50,643 nt of DNA from Chromobacterium haemolyticum (GCF_002081825.1 NZ_MUKU01000037.1:1-50643), one strand, 5' to 3'. Counted from the stretch's first letter, positions 8,620 through 17,804 are shown. Made by a program: numbers and translations. Notes: a model not told the origin generated them from the sequence alone.

Positions 8620-9636
8620 TCAATACGCGCGCATGATGTCCGCCAGCGCCGGTGGGACGCGCCCCACCGCGGTCAGCAAAGCCTGCATGCCAAAATAATC
8701 CTCGGCGGCAAAAGCCTGCGCCAAGGCCTGGCGCGCGCCCTCCACCCCCTGCCCATCGCCGCCAAGCAAGTGCTGGTCCAATAAGGTCACGATATCGGCT
8801 TGGCGCATACGGACTTCCGCCTTGACTCTGGCCACCCGCTGCAAGGCTTCGGTCGCCTGGGCCTGGCTCGAGGCCAGGCGGGAAGGGCGGGTCCAATCCT
8901 CCGGTGAAATGACAGCAGGTAGCGGCTGCAAGGGCAGCTCAGTCTGTCCCCTCGCCGGAAACAACCCATCCTCGCCAGTCACGGTCAACCGACCCAACAG
9001 CGCCGGCGCGTCCAACTCCCGCATCGACAACAGCAGACGACCGTCTGCATCCTGCTCCACCAGCAGACCAAAAACCGCCAAGGCGCGGTCCCAAGCACGC
9101 GCCTGCTCGACTCCATCCATCTCCGCGCGCAAGTTCAAGAAACTTTGCCGCTGTCCGCAACGAAAGCTCAGCCTCTCCGCCGGCAGCAGCGCGTGCTGCG
9201 CGCCTTGCAACACAAAACGACAACGCGCCGCGCCGGCGCCACACCAATGCAGCCCATCATCCAGGCCTGCGGCCGTTAGCGGCAAGCGCTGCGCCCAGCA
9301 GCGCCTGACCGCCTCCGCCGGCTGGCGCAGGACAGCCGCATTGGCCCTGTCATTCGCCAATAAGGACGCCGAACGCCGAAACCACTTCAGGTCATGGCTC
9401 AAACGATCCAGATACAAGATCAAGCGCTGCGCCTGGCTGGCTTGCGCATTTACCAAGCGCTGCGCCACATAGCGCAGCGGTATCCGGCTGGCGCTGCCCT
9501 GGTTCGGCAACGGCACCGGCGCCGCCAATGCTTGTCGAGGCCGCAATGCCGGCTGAGCCGCCTTACTGGTCTGAGCCAGCAAGCTGGCCGCCGCCCGCTC
9601 CAGCGTAACGGCCGCGCCACGTCGAATCACTGTCAT
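8620..9636 (-). CDS. LafW-like putative hook-associated protein, assigned by synteny
   Basis: 338-residue protein encoded immediately after flgL, with only 3 bases between flgL stop and this start, so clearly in the same operon. No catalytic motif, signal peptide or membrane segment is visible. It is rich in Ala, Arg, Leu and Gln. Helical N- and C-terminal parts flank a central region (about 125-230) whose pattern, ending LTVTGEDGLFPARGQ, resembles the repeat-type insert of flagellin-family and hook-associated proteins. In the E. coli Flag-2 cluster the gene after lfgL is lafW, a putative hook-associated protein, and the position here is the same. The assignment is from position and a weak pattern, not from sequence recognition. 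Its DNA is more GC-rich than flgKL. Confidence 0.55.
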   Translation of the reverse strand: MTVIRRGAAVTLERAAASLLAQTSKAAQPALRPRQALAAPVPLPNQGSASRIPLRYVAQRLVNAQASQAQRLILYLDRLSHDLKWFRRSASLLANDRANAAVLRQPAEAVRRCWAQRLPLTAAGLDDGLHWCGAGAARCRFVLQGAQHALLPAERLSFRCGQRQSFLNLRAEMDGVEQARAWDRALAVFGLLVEQDADGRLLLSMRELDAPALLGRLTVTGEDGLFPARGQTELPLQPLPAVISPEDWTRPSRLASSQAQATEALQRVARVKAEVRMRQADIVTLLDQHLLGGDGQGVEGARQALAQAFAAEDYFGMQALLTAVGRVPPALADIMRAY

Positions 9637-9639
9637 CGA

Positions 9640-10542
9640 TTACAGAATATCCCACACAGAAGTCGACATCATTTTGGCATACGCTTTCTGCGTGCCCTCC
9701 AGTGCCGTCAAATAACCATTGATGTCCATCACTTCTTTGCCCATATCCGCGCCGTCGATCCCCTCGCTGCTCACATCCAGCATCAGCGACACACCGCCAT
9801 GCGCGCTACCTAGCGAGTCCGCAGAATTCCTGATATTGCCGGTCACGGCAATCTTGTTGTCCACCGACCGGCTAAACCGCTCCAGCCCCTCCAACGCGGC
9901 AGCCAGTTGCGGCTCCACATCTCCCGGCGTCTTCGACTGCGATGCAGCGTCAATCGCCTGGTCCAGGCCATTCAAAAAATCCGCCATTTCTTCCAGCGTG
10001 ACATTCGCCGGCAGCCAATCACTGGCGCCCACCTGAATTTTCTGCTGTTCCAGATTACCGTTCCAGCTATAACGTTGCCCAGCCGCTTGCTTGGCGTCAT
10101 AGGCAAGCGGCGGCGTCATCACCGCCGAGCCGGAAAAAATATACTGATTGCCATAATCCTTGGAATTGGCGCGGCTGAATAGATTATCGCGCAAGGTGGC
10201 TAAGCGTGCCGCATGAGTGGCCAGATCGGACTCGCTATTACCGCCATCTTTTGCCTGCAGCAAGCTGGTTTTCACCTCAAGCAGATCCGCGAACATGCTT
10301 TGTAAATGTTCTTCATTCTGCTGATGCCGGCTCTTCAATTCACCAATATTGCTCTCATATTGAGACAGTGCCGACTGCATTTGCTCGAAACGCGCCTTCT
10401 TCATCGCCCCCAGCGGGTCATCTGACAGACGCAGAATGTTTCGGCCACTGGAAAGGCGCTGCATCGAGTCCGACTGAGCCGCTTTGGCCCTTACCATCAA
10501 GCCCAGCATCAGATCATGAATTTGCTGATTCGTTACCATCAT
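9640..10542 (-). CDS. flgL: Hook-filament junction protein FlgL (HAP3)
   Basis: About 300-residue flagellin-family protein joining hook cap end and filament. The N-terminus (MMVTNQQIHDLMLGLMVRA, then SSGRNILRLSDDP) and the C-terminal ALEGTQKAYAKMMSTSVWDIL are typical of FlgL. A GTG at 10557 would overlap the flgK stop, but ATG 10542 has AGGTG seven bases upstream and gives the more usual N-terminus, so it is preferred. It follows flgK directly and is followed by the LafW-like gene. Confidence 0.93.
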   Translation of the reverse strand: MMVTNQQIHDLMLGLMVRAKAAQSDSMQRLSSGRNILRLSDDPLGAMKKARFEQMQSALSQYESNIGELKSRHQQNEEHLQSMFADLLEVKTSLLQAKDGGNSESDLATHAARLATLRDNLFSRANSKDYGNQYIFSGSAVMTPPLAYDAKQAAGQRYSWNGNLEQQKIQVGASDWLPANVTLEEMADFLNGLDQAIDAASQSKTPGDVEPQLAAALEGLERFSRSVDNKIAVTGNIRNSADSLGSAHGGVSLMLDVSSEGIDGADMGKEVMDINGYLTALEGTQKAYAKMMSTSVWDIL

Positions 10543-10553
10543 TTTCAAACACC

Positions 10554-11909
10554 TCACATGGCGTTAAGCATCGTATTAAAAATATTTCTGCACACCTCAA
10601 GAACCTTGATATTGCTATTCATCATCTGTTGATATTGAAAAAGCGACCCGGCTTCATAATCGTCAGAGATACCGCTGGTCTGCTGCCAACTACTATAAAC
10701 AGTCTCATAGCGCGCTTCTTCCATGGCGATGGCGTCTTTATTTCCCTTGGCGGCGGTACCCACCTTATTCATCATCAGCGCCAGCCCCCCCTCAAGACTA
10801 CTCTTACCCATACCCTCCAGCTCGATATCCTGATCTTTCACCTTAATCAGCAGGTTCAAGTTGTCGGAATTACCCTCAACCCCGCTTCCCGCCTTGCCTG
10901 AAAAGGCTAGTTCTTCCGGCTTCAATGCCTCCAGCTCGATGCGCCCGGTGTTGGCATCCAGCTTGAACAGATCCTTACCAGGATTGCCGGCTTGATCAAA
11001 ACCTTTTTTATGCTGAGCGTTATAACGCTCGGCTGTTTCCTTAATCAGCTGCTGATGCGCGCGCATATGCGGACGCAAGGTATCATGCTCATAATCATCC
11101 AGGCCTTTAAGTTTTCCACCCAGATCATTGCGCGGCACTTGAAACTCCTGCCGTCCCGAAACAATGCTGATCTCTTGCTGACCATCCTTGCCCTTGGTCA
11201 CTTTCATTTCGTAGGCCTTGGCGCCTACCACCAGCGGCTGACCACCTTTCAAGCTCACATTGACGGTGCCATTGGCCATGATGGTCGCCTGCCCGCCGGA
11301 CGCTGCGGCAAGCTGCTTCATCAGATTATCACGCTCATCAAATAGTGCCGCGCGTCCTTCTCCCGCGCCATCAGGCATAGACAGAATCTGCTTATTCACC
11401 TCGGCCATATGGCCTGCCAGGCTATTGATGTCCTCTATCGTGCTCGATCTGTCCTGCTGAACGGTATTGAGTTGACTATTCAAGGTATCGGTACGGCCAT
11501 TAAATGCCCTAACCATATTGGCCGCCGCATCCAATACCGAGGAGCGCAACTCCGGCTTACCTGGATCCGTACTCGCTTTACTCAATGCCGCGAAGAAGTC
11601 CTTCATTCCCAAGCCGCCGCCAGCCTTGGCGTAATTGCTGACCTCCGAACCTTGCAACTCATTATAATAGGCGCCTACCGAGTCAAACTGTTGAAGTTTG
11701 CTAGCTGCATCCCATAAGCGCTGATTAATATAGTTATTGCTAATCCGAAGAACTCCGCTGCTGGCCACGCCACCATAAGACAGCGAGCTAAAAACGACAT
11801 CCCGTCTTGCATAGCCCACAGTCTTTAGATTCGCCATGTTCAACTGGGTAATATAGACACCATTCTTTGCAGCGGCGATGCCTGACAGAGTAATATGATT
11901 AGAAAACAT
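10554..11909 (-). CDS. flgK: Hook-filament junction protein FlgK (HAP1)
   Basis: About 451-residue hook-associated protein, first junction layer above the hook. The N-terminal flagellar rod/hook signature is seen in LSGIAAAKNGVYITQLNMAN, and the C-terminal heptad region ends YQQMMNSNIKVLEVCRNIF. ATG 11909 is chosen because GGAGTGG lies just upstream; the GTG 15 bases earlier has none. The gene is separated from flgJ by about 760 bases containing two repeats, so it may start its own transcript with flgL and the LafW-like gene. The C-terminal Cys in EVCRNIF is unusual for a surface-exported protein. Confidence 0.93.
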   Translation of the reverse strand: MFSNHITLSGIAAAKNGVYITQLNMANLKTVGYARRDVVFSSLSYGGVASSGVLRISNNYINQRLWDAASKLQQFDSVGAYYNELQGSEVSNYAKAGGGLGMKDFFAALSKASTDPGKPELRSSVLDAAANMVRAFNGRTDTLNSQLNTVQQDRSSTIEDINSLAGHMAEVNKQILSMPDGAGEGRAALFDERDNLMKQLAAASGGQATIMANGTVNVSLKGGQPLVVGAKAYEMKVTKGKDGQQEISIVSGRQEFQVPRNDLGGKLKGLDDYEHDTLRPHMRAHQQLIKETAERYNAQHKKGFDQAGNPGKDLFKLDANTGRIELEALKPEELAFSGKAGSGVEGNSDNLNLLIKVKDQDIELEGMGKSSLEGGLALMMNKVGTAAKGNKDAIAMEEARYETVYSSWQQTSGISDDYEAGSLFQYQQMMNSNIKVLEVCRNIFNTMLNAM

Positions 11910-12000
11910 ATGGCCACTCCACACCTAAAATATTTGCCAGCACACTCGTCGATAGTCCACCCATATTCAGTCCCAATAGTCACTGGGGAAAGCCATGTCC

Positions 12001-12029
12001 ATCATTCGAGTTCCCTATAAGACATTAAG
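12001..12029 (-). promoter_or_regulatory. Approximate position of a candidate sigma-28 promoter of flgK
   Basis: Reading the minus strand in the 11925-12060 gap, CTAAGTTT is followed after 12 bases by GTCGCTTA. The -10 part corresponds to TAAGCGAC on the plus strand near 12025; the -35 lies up to about 12052. The same GTCGCT core occurs upstream of lafA. Matches to the sigma-28 consensus are partial. Confidence 0.3.
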
Positions 12030-12330
12030 CGACCATTTCCAGGAAAAACTTAGTCTTATTCTAAAAATAGGCAAGATTCATCAACAAAACCCACCCCGAT
12101 GGCATGGAAAAACATTGCCATGCCTGGCCAAGCTAAACGACGGCTGCTTTTAGTGCTGCCTCAGCGGCAAAGCCGGAAGTATTAGCCACGATTACAATCT
12201 CATGAGCTGCAGCCGGACAAGGGAAACTACTAAAGAAATGAAATGTCGGTATCATTGATGGGTATTCCAAATGCCGTACTCATTCCATGACGTGCCGAGA
12301 AATGTAGATTTTGCGCAGGGCCTTAGCCCA

Positions 12331-12480
12331 AGAGCATGTTCAAAATCTCGTAAGCTAGTAGCGCGAGACCAGGCAAAACGGTTGAGCAAACGGAGTTTAC
12401 CAATGCCAAATAAGCAAAGCTGAAGCCATACTCGCCGCGCGACCCTGCACAAAGCGCAGCAGACTTTGAAGCGCTGCTTA
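12331..12480. repeat. MITE-like palindromic element, family 1 variant
   Basis: A 150 bp element between flgJ and flgK. The left end AGAGCATGTTCAAAATCTCG and right end AGCGCAGCAGACTTTGAAGC resemble the arms and inner edges of the 144 bp copies. The inner GGCAAAACGGTTGAGCAAAC also matches, and the centre is diverged. The 12000-12330 stretch to its left shows no gene. Confidence 0.6.
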
Positions 12481-12482
12481 TG

Positions 12483-12592
12483 AGCACCCAAAAAAACCCC
12501 TGATGCTGCGCTGCGCCAACTTGCCGTATCAAGTACCGCCTGCATCGGCGCGCCTTGCCTCAACCGCGAGACTGATTTTTGTTTGCCACTCC
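12483..12592. repeat. MITE-like element, arm family 3, abutting family 1 copy
   Basis: A 110 bp stretch right after the family 1 element. It shares with 41534-41645 the order ACCCCTG.TGCTGCG.TGCGCC, a central GTA run, then TGCATCGGCGCGCCTTGCCTCA. The terminal arms (AAAAAAACC and ATTTTTGTTT) are degraded. A small frame crossing both elements is judged spurious. Confidence 0.55.
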
Positions 12593-12668
12593 AAGCGCAT
12601 CATGCTGAGACAGTCGGCAACAGAAGCGGCACCGGCCTGCCTTATCACCGGCACAGCCGCCATTGCCA

Positions 12669-12968
12669 TTAAGTCGTCATGGTTTTGATCAGATAGTCCG
12701 CCACGCCAAAAGCACGCTGCTCTGCCATCGCGCCAGCAAACTGCTGATCGATAAAATCAGCCACCTCTCCTGCCGTGCGTTCGCGCGCTTCACTACTGTC
12801 GGGATTGATCGCGCGTATGGATTTACGCATTTCCGCCAAGTTGCGGCTGATCAACAAGGCCTCAAATTGGATCGCCGCCTGCTCCAATGCCCCATCGCGG
12901 ACCATCGCTTCAGCCGCAATCATTTTGCTCTGCCCAATGCCCACCGGCATGTGCATCGATAACTGCAT
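12669..12968 (-). CDS. flgJ: Rod-cap protein FlgJ, rod domain only
   Basis: 99-residue protein matching only the N-terminal rod-binding half of classical FlgJ: AAIQFEALLISRNLAEMRKS followed by a helical tail (FIDQQFAGAMAEQRAFGVAD). It acts in the periplasm as scaffold or cap for rod assembly. The peptidoglycan-hydrolase half found in dual-domain beta/gammaproteobacterial FlgJ is missing here but is encoded separately at 20115-20864. The start has a strong AAGGAGAAGAT site. It lies between flgI and flgK, the usual place. Single-domain FlgJ proteins are known in other bacteria. Confidence 0.88.
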   Translation of the reverse strand: MQLSMHMPVGIGQSKMIAAEAMVRDGALEQAAIQFEALLISRNLAEMRKSIRAINPDSSEARERTAGEVADFIDQQFAGAMAEQRAFGVADYLIKTMTT

Positions 12969-13010
12969 ATCTTCTCCTTATCATCTCAAAAAGCCGCTTG
13001 CTTAGAGCCA

Positions 13011-13098
13011 CTAACAAAGCCTCATAGAGAACCTAAACCAAGGCGCGCCGACGCAGGACATACCCGTAGGCGCAACGCAGGATCAGGGATTTTGTTAG
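13011..13098. repeat. Short MITE-like element, arm family 3
   Basis: An 88 bp element with inverted ends CTAACAAAG (13011) and TTTTGTTAG (13090-13098). Read on the minus strand it carries CCCTGATCCTGCGTTGCGCC and TGCGTCGGCGCGCCTTGG, as in the copy at 41534-41645. It directly abuts the next element. Confidence 0.7.
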
Positions 13099-13240
13099 AA
13101 CCTGTTTACGATCTGCTGCGCGTCGGCGATACAGCGTTGAAAACACCTTCGAAATGCTCATGTACCGTGTGTACACTCCGCTTTCTCCGCCGTTTTCGCC
13201 TTGTCTCACCTTAGCTCGCGAGATCGTAAACACGTTCTTA
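13097..13240. repeat. MITE-like palindromic element, family 1 (144 bp)
   Basis: A 144 bp element with near-perfect inverted ends, AGAACCTGTTTACGATCT (13097-13114) and AGATCGTAAACACGTTCT (13221-13238). The core carries CTGCTGCGCGTCGGCGATAC, two GTAC-containing half-sites and TTTTCGCCTTGTCTC, nearly identical to the element at 48457-48600. Together with the 88 bp element it fills most of the flgJ-flgI gap (12969-13350); nothing else is recognised there. Confidence 0.85.
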
Positions 13241-13350
13241 GCGGGTCTTAGCCCCAAAGCCACCTTACACTCCCTGCATCAAGCCCACCTGCCTGGCCTG
13301 TCTTGCTTGCGAAGCGCCAACCAGCTTGTCGAGGTCCTCCAGCAATCGTC

Positions 13351-14460
13351 TTAAATCACCAGCAACTCGCCATTCAAGGCGCCCGCCTGGTCCAATGCCT
13401 GCAAGATGGCCATCACGTCATCCGGCTGAGCACCGATCGCGTTGAGCGTCGTTACAATATCTTGCAGTTGCGCACCGGCTGGCCACTGGAACATCTTGCC
13501 GCCGTCGCGATCCACCTGCACATCCGATTCAGGCGTGACTACGGTACGTGCGCCACCGCCAATACCCATATTGGGTTGACTGACATTGAAACGCTCGCTG
13601 ATAACCACCTTTAGCGCGCCATGGGACACCGCGGCCGGCGATACCGTCATACCCTGGCTGATCACCACCGTACCAGTACGGGAATTGAAGACCGCGCGTG
13701 GAGACTCCTGGCCAACCCTTACCTCCAAGGCATTCAGCCTGGCCATGAAGGCGACACGTCGGGTCGGCTCCATCGGCGCGTTCACAACAATGCTGGTGGC
13801 GTCCTTGCTGCTGGCGGTTGCCCGGCCAAACTGGCGGTTGATAGCCTCGACGATATTGCTGTTGGTCTGAAAATTAGGACGCTTCAGATTCAGGCGTATC
13901 GTCGACTGGCGGTCGAAATCAGTTTCCACCTCGCGTTCAACCGTGGCCCCCTGCGGGATCCGGCCAGCAGACGAGGAGTTGATCCGCACGCTGGAGCCGC
14001 TGCGGCCTTGGGCCGCCACGCCGGGCACCACGACATTACCTTGCGCCAGCGCGTAGACCTCGCCATCCGCGGCGCGCAATGGCGCCAATAGCAAAGTGCC
14101 TCCGCGCAGGCTTTTGGCATCGCCCACCGACGATACCGTCACATCGATGCGCTGACCGCGCCGATAGCCGGGCGGCAATTCCGCGCTCAGCATCACCGCA
14201 GCCGCATTGCGCGAACGCAAGGAAACGCCCTCCGGCACCGATACGCCAAACTTCTTCAGCGTATTGGCCACCGACTGCCCGGTGAACTTGATCTGCTGAC
14301 CATCGCCGCTGCCATCCAAGCCAACGATCAGGCCATAACCGATCAATTGGTTTTCACGGATGCCCTCGATATTAGCCAGGGAAGCAAGCGGCGCAGCCTG
14401 AGCCGCCGGCATGCCCATCAGCGCCAGCCACATTAGCAAACTTATGCTCACGCGTTTCAT
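13351..14460 (-). CDS. flgI: Flagellar P-ring protein FlgI
   Basis: 369-residue periplasmic ring protein around the rod. A Sec signal peptide (MKRVSISLLMWLALMGMPAA, cut after AQA) is followed by the family signature IEGIRENQLIGYGLIVGLDG and GTVVISQGMTVSPAAV. The C-terminus, with the typical DIVTTLNAIGAQPDDVMAI, is complete. The start ATG shares one base with the flgH stop (TAATG), so translation is coupled. The length is normal. This and the flanking flgH/flgG are more GC-rich than flgDE. Confidence 0.96.
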   Translation of the reverse strand: MKRVSISLLMWLALMGMPAAQAAPLASLANIEGIRENQLIGYGLIVGLDGSGDGQQIKFTGQSVANTLKKFGVSVPEGVSLRSRNAAAVMLSAELPPGYRRGQRIDVTVSSVGDAKSLRGGTLLLAPLRAADGEVYALAQGNVVVPGVAAQGRSGSSVRINSSSAGRIPQGATVEREVETDFDRQSTIRLNLKRPNFQTNSNIVEAINRQFGRATASSKDATSIVVNAPMEPTRRVAFMARLNALEVRVGQESPRAVFNSRTGTVVISQGMTVSPAAVSHGALKVVISERFNVSQPNMGIGGGARTVVTPESDVQVDRDGGKMFQWPAGAQLQDIVTTLNAIGAQPDDVMAILQALDQAGALNGELLVI

Positions 14461-15107
14461 TAAAAAGGCACCACCGGACTATTGAGGAAGCGGGAGAACC
14501 AGCCTGCGGCATTGGCGTCGGACAAGGCCCCTTTGCCCACATACTGGATGCGCCCATTCGCCAGACGGCGGGAAGAGATTCGGTTGTTGGCGTCAATATC
14601 GGCCGGCCGCACATAGCCCGCCAGACGCAAGATCTCCTCACCCTGATTCAAGCCGAGGATCTTCTCGCCCTGAACCCGCAGCAAACCATTGGCCAACACC
14701 TGCTGCACCACCGCCGTCACCTCGCCGGTCAAGGTATTCTGCTGCGAGCTGCTGCCATTGCCGGAAAACCCCCGGTTGGCATCGAGATTGGCTTCGCCAA
14801 GATGGCCGCTAGCCGACTTGACCCCCATATTGCTGCTCTTGTCGAAGCTGGTGCCGGCCCGCTTGCTGGCCTGCGTCGCCTCATCCAAGGTCACCGTCAG
14901 CGTGTCCCCGGCCCGGAATGCGCGGGTATCCGACGCCACCGCCATTGCCGATGCCACATTGAAAACGCCGCCGGACTGCCCCCGCAGCGGCGCAGACTCC
15001 GGCAGTGGCGGCAAGGACACGGTAATGTCCCGCGGCGGCACATTGATGGTGCAAGCCGCCAGCGGCAGCCATAGCATGCCAAGGCAGAAAGTGGAAAGCC
15101 TAGCCAT
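14460..15107 (-). CDS. flgH: Flagellar L-ring lipoprotein FlgH
   Basis: 215-residue outer-membrane ring protein. A lipoprotein signal with lipobox LAAC puts the lipidated Cys at residue 19. The family regions FRAGDTLTVTLDEATQASK, LTGEVTAVVQQVLANGLLRV and LAGYVRPADIDANNRISS are all present. It overlaps flgG and flgI by one base at each end. It forms the L/P ring pair with FlgI. Confidence 0.96.
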   Translation of the reverse strand: MARLSTFCLGMLWLPLAACTINVPPRDITVSLPPLPESAPLRGQSGGVFNVASAMAVASDTRAFRAGDTLTVTLDEATQASKRAGTSFDKSSNMGVKSASGHLGEANLDANRGFSGNGSSSQQNTLTGEVTAVVQQVLANGLLRVQGEKILGLNQGEEILRLAGYVRPADIDANNRISSRRLANGRIQYVGKGALSDANAAGWFSRFLNSPVVPF

Positions 15108-15889
15108 TATCGTGCTGCCTGGGCCAATTGCTTCTGCATATCGTCGGCGGCGCTCAGCACCTTGGTGCTCATCTCGTAAGCGCGCTGGGTGGCCATCATA
15201 TCCACCATCTCTTCAACTACCTGCACATTGGAACCTTCGAACATCCCGCTCTTCAGCTTGCCGAACACGCCGGTTCCCGGCTCACCCTCGGTGGGTGCAC
15301 CGCTGGCCACGGTTTCCTGGTACAGATTGTCGCCCAATGCCAGCAAACCGGCCGGATTCGCGAAATTCGCCAACTGCAGCTGCCCCAGCTCCACCGTCCC
15401 CGTGCCCACGGTCGCCACTACATCGCCGCCCGCGCCGATCGAGACCTTGCTCGCGTCTTCCGGAATAGTGATTTCCGGCACCAGCGACAGGCCCTGACTG
15501 TTGACCAGACGACCCTCGGCATTGCGTTCGAACTTGCCTACTCGGGTATAAGCCATCTCACCATCCGGCCGCTCCACCTGGAAGAAGCCACGGCCCTCGA
15601 CCAATACGTCCAGCTCTCCGCCAGACGACTCAGCCTGCCCCTGCGTAAACACCTTGGAAGTGCCCACCAGGCGCGTGCCGCTGCCCAATTGCACACCGAG
15701 CGGAGAATCCGTATCCGCGTTCAACTTATCGCCCGGCATCCGGTCCAGGCGGTAAGCCAGGTCCTCGAATACCATGCGGTCGCGCTTAAAACCCGCAGTC
15801 TTCACATTGGCCAAATTATTGGCAATCGCCTGCAGACGCGCATCCTGTGCCTGCATCCCGGTTTTACTAATCAACATGGCTTGATTCAT
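15107..15889 (-). CDS. flgG: Distal rod protein FlgG
   Basis: 260-residue rod protein, with the N-terminal rod motif DARLQAIANNLANVKTAGFK and the C-terminal VQVVEEMVDMMATQRAYEMS. The central segment PLGVQLGSGTRLVGTSKVFT is characteristic of FlgG rather than FlgE/F. Full length. It lies between flgF (14-base gap) and flgH (overlap). Confidence 0.96.
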   Translation of the reverse strand: MNQAMLISKTGMQAQDARLQAIANNLANVKTAGFKRDRMVFEDLAYRLDRMPGDKLNADTDSPLGVQLGSGTRLVGTSKVFTQGQAESSGGELDVLVEGRGFFQVERPDGEMAYTRVGKFERNAEGRLVNSQGLSLVPEITIPEDASKVSIGAGGDVVATVGTGTVELGQLQLANFANPAGLLALGDNLYQETVASGAPTEGEPGTGVFGKLKSGMFEGSNVQVVEEMVDMMATQRAYEMSTKVLSAADDMQKQLAQAAR

Positions 15890-15903
15890 TCTGCAAACTC
15901 CCG

Positions 15904-16629
15904 TTAACCGCGCATCAGACGATTGCCCGCATCCGCCATCTCGTCGGCGGACTTGTACATGCGCATCATCATTTCAAAATCACGCTGCAAAGACATGGTG
16001 GCCACCATCTCCTCCACCGGGGAAACATTGCTGCGCTCCAGATGCCCCCCCTTGACTTGCACCGTGTCGCTGGCCGGCAACTCCGCGCCGTCGGCGCTGA
16101 CCAGCAAACCCGTGCTGGTCTTAAGCACTCCGCCGGGGCCCGCAGTTACCAGTTTCAGCTTATCGACAGTCTCCGCCTGGCTTTCGCCATCGGTGGTGAC
16201 GGAAATGGTGCCATCCGCGCCAATGCCGAGACTGCTGAACTCGGGCAGCATGATAGGACCGCCCTCCCCCAGCACCATGCGGCCATCCAGCAGCAGTTGG
16301 CCTTCGGCATCGATCTGAAAATGCCCGCTCCGGGTATAAGCCTCACCGCCGCCGTCCTGCACCGCGAAATAGCCATCCCCCTCGATCGCCGCATCCAGCT
16401 CGCGCCCCGTCCTGTCCAGCACCCCAGAATGAGTGCTGACCGCATGGCCGGCCAGCAAGGTCTGATGGCGCGCATCATAGCCAAACCCCGGCACCGTACT
16501 GGCTTGCGCCACCTGCATGTCGGCACGGAAACCATCGGTTTGCGCATTGGCGATATTGTTCGCGCGGATTTGCAGCGCCTGCTGGGTACGGCTAGCGCCG
16601 CTCATGACGGTATAAATCAGCGGATCCAT
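15904..16629 (-). CDS. flgF: Proximal rod protein FlgF
   Basis: 241-residue rod protein with TQQALQIRANNIANAQTDGF at the N-terminus and VSPVEEMVATMSLQRDFEMM at the C-terminus. The short central part and position between flgE and flgG identify it as FlgF. Start ATG 16629 is 2 bases past the flgE stop. Confidence 0.95.
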   Translation of the reverse strand: MDPLIYTVMSGASRTQQALQIRANNIANAQTDGFRADMQVAQASTVPGFGYDARHQTLLAGHAVSTHSGVLDRTGRELDAAIEGDGYFAVQDGGGEAYTRSGHFQIDAEGQLLLDGRMVLGEGGPIMLPEFSSLGIGADGTISVTTDGESQAETVDKLKLVTAGPGGVLKTSTGLLVSADGAELPASDTVQVKGGHLERSNVSPVEEMVATMSLQRDFEMMMRMYKSADEMADAGNRLMRG

Positions 16630-16631
16630 GC

Positions 16632-17804
16632 TTAAGTCACCTGCATCAGCGCGCGCATCATCTCGTTATTAGTAGAGATTACTTTGGAGTTGGCTTGATA
16701 ATCGCGCTGTGATCCCATCATCGCCACCAGTTCCTGAGTCAGATCCACATTCGATCCTTCCAAAGCACCGCCAACCAATCGACCCGCCATGCCTTGATCC
16801 GGCTTGCCAAACAAGGGGGTACCGCTGCCAGCGGTCGACTCCCAGGAAGTATTGTCGGTTTGCTTCAATGCATTGGCGTTGGCAAACGACGCCAGCGCCA
16901 CTGTCCCCACTTTCTTGGTTTGCCCATTATTATATTTGGCGATTACATCACCATTTTTTTCGATCTCCACCTCGACAAACGAGCCTGAAGCATTGCCATT
17001 GGCCGCTTCCTTGGATGGCGGCTTATCCTCGCCACCATACATTGTCGTGCCGGAGTAATTCACATCAATGGACAGTGGATTCGCATCCTGCGGCGTTCCC
17101 AAATCAAGGGCAAACTTTTCACCATTCGTCAGCTTGCCCTGAGCATCAAACTCCAAATCATGCGTTTTACCAGGGAGCACCTCCCCATCCATCGCATAAT
17201 GCACCTTGACCTTATTACCCGGCTCTTTGACAAAATACTGAGTCACCTCATGCTCACGACCCAAAGAATCGTAAACTTTGACAGTCGATGACTTGTTAAA
17301 AGAATCTCTGTCTTTTGGATCAAAGGTATTGTTTTTAGGCACCTCCCAGTCCGCGCTCATATTCATGACAAAGTCAAGTCTATCGCTGGCCGCCGCCGGG
17401 ATATCGCCCGTTTCCACCTTAAGATCGCCAAATGCCCCACCCATGCCATAGCCTTGCAACGTTCGGCCAAATGGATCAACAACATGACCATCTTTATTCA
17501 TTTCAAAGCGACCAAAACGGGTATATTTCATTACCCCATCCAAACCCTTGACTGCAAAAAAGCCATTGCCTTCGATAGCAGCATGCAGTTTGCTATTACT
17601 AGTCCCAATACTGCCTGCTTGCGTCATGCTCTGCCAGTTTGAGCTCACCGCCACGCCTGCAGGCTGACTACCCGCCAACATCGCGGCAAAATTCACCCCT
17701 ATGCTTCTATAACCATTGGTACCGCTATTGGCCACATTATTGCTAATCGCCGCTAATTGCCGGCTCACCGCATTCAATCCACTCAATGCAATATTGTAAC
17801 TCAT
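16632..17804 (-). CDS. flgE: Flagellar hook protein FlgE
   Basis: 390-residue hook subunit. N-terminal SGLNAVSRQLAAISNNVANS and C-terminal GSNVDLTQELVAMMGSQRDY are diagnostic. The central hook domain includes VYDSLGREHEVTQYFVKEPG and is lysine-rich and AT-richer in DNA than the ends. The start overlaps the flgD stop by four bases. FlgD caps its polymerisation. Confidence 0.95.
   Translation of the reverse strand: MSYNIALSGLNAVSRQLAAISNNVANSGTNGYRSIGVNFAAMLAGSQPAGVAVSSNWQSMTQAGSIGTSNSKLHAAIEGNGFFAVKGLDGVMKYTRFGRFEMNKDGHVVDPFGRTLQGYGMGGAFGDLKVETGDIPAAASDRLDFVMNMSADWEVPKNNTFDPKDRDSFNKSSTVKVYDSLGREHEVTQYFVKEPGNKVKVHYAMDGEVLPGKTHDLEFDAQGKLTNGEKFALDLGTPQDANPLSIDVNYSGTTMYGGEDKPPSKEAANGNASGSFVEVEIEKNGDVIAKYNNGQTKKVGTVALASFANANALKQTDNTSWESTAGSGTPLFGKPDQGMAGRLVGGALEGSNVDLTQELVAMMGSQRDYQANSKVISTNNEMMRALMQVT

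Noticed and set aside
12252-12563. Minus-strand 103-codon frame in the flgJ-flgK gap
   Set aside because: It lies across two repeat elements, has no ribosome-binding site of note and no protein-like pattern.
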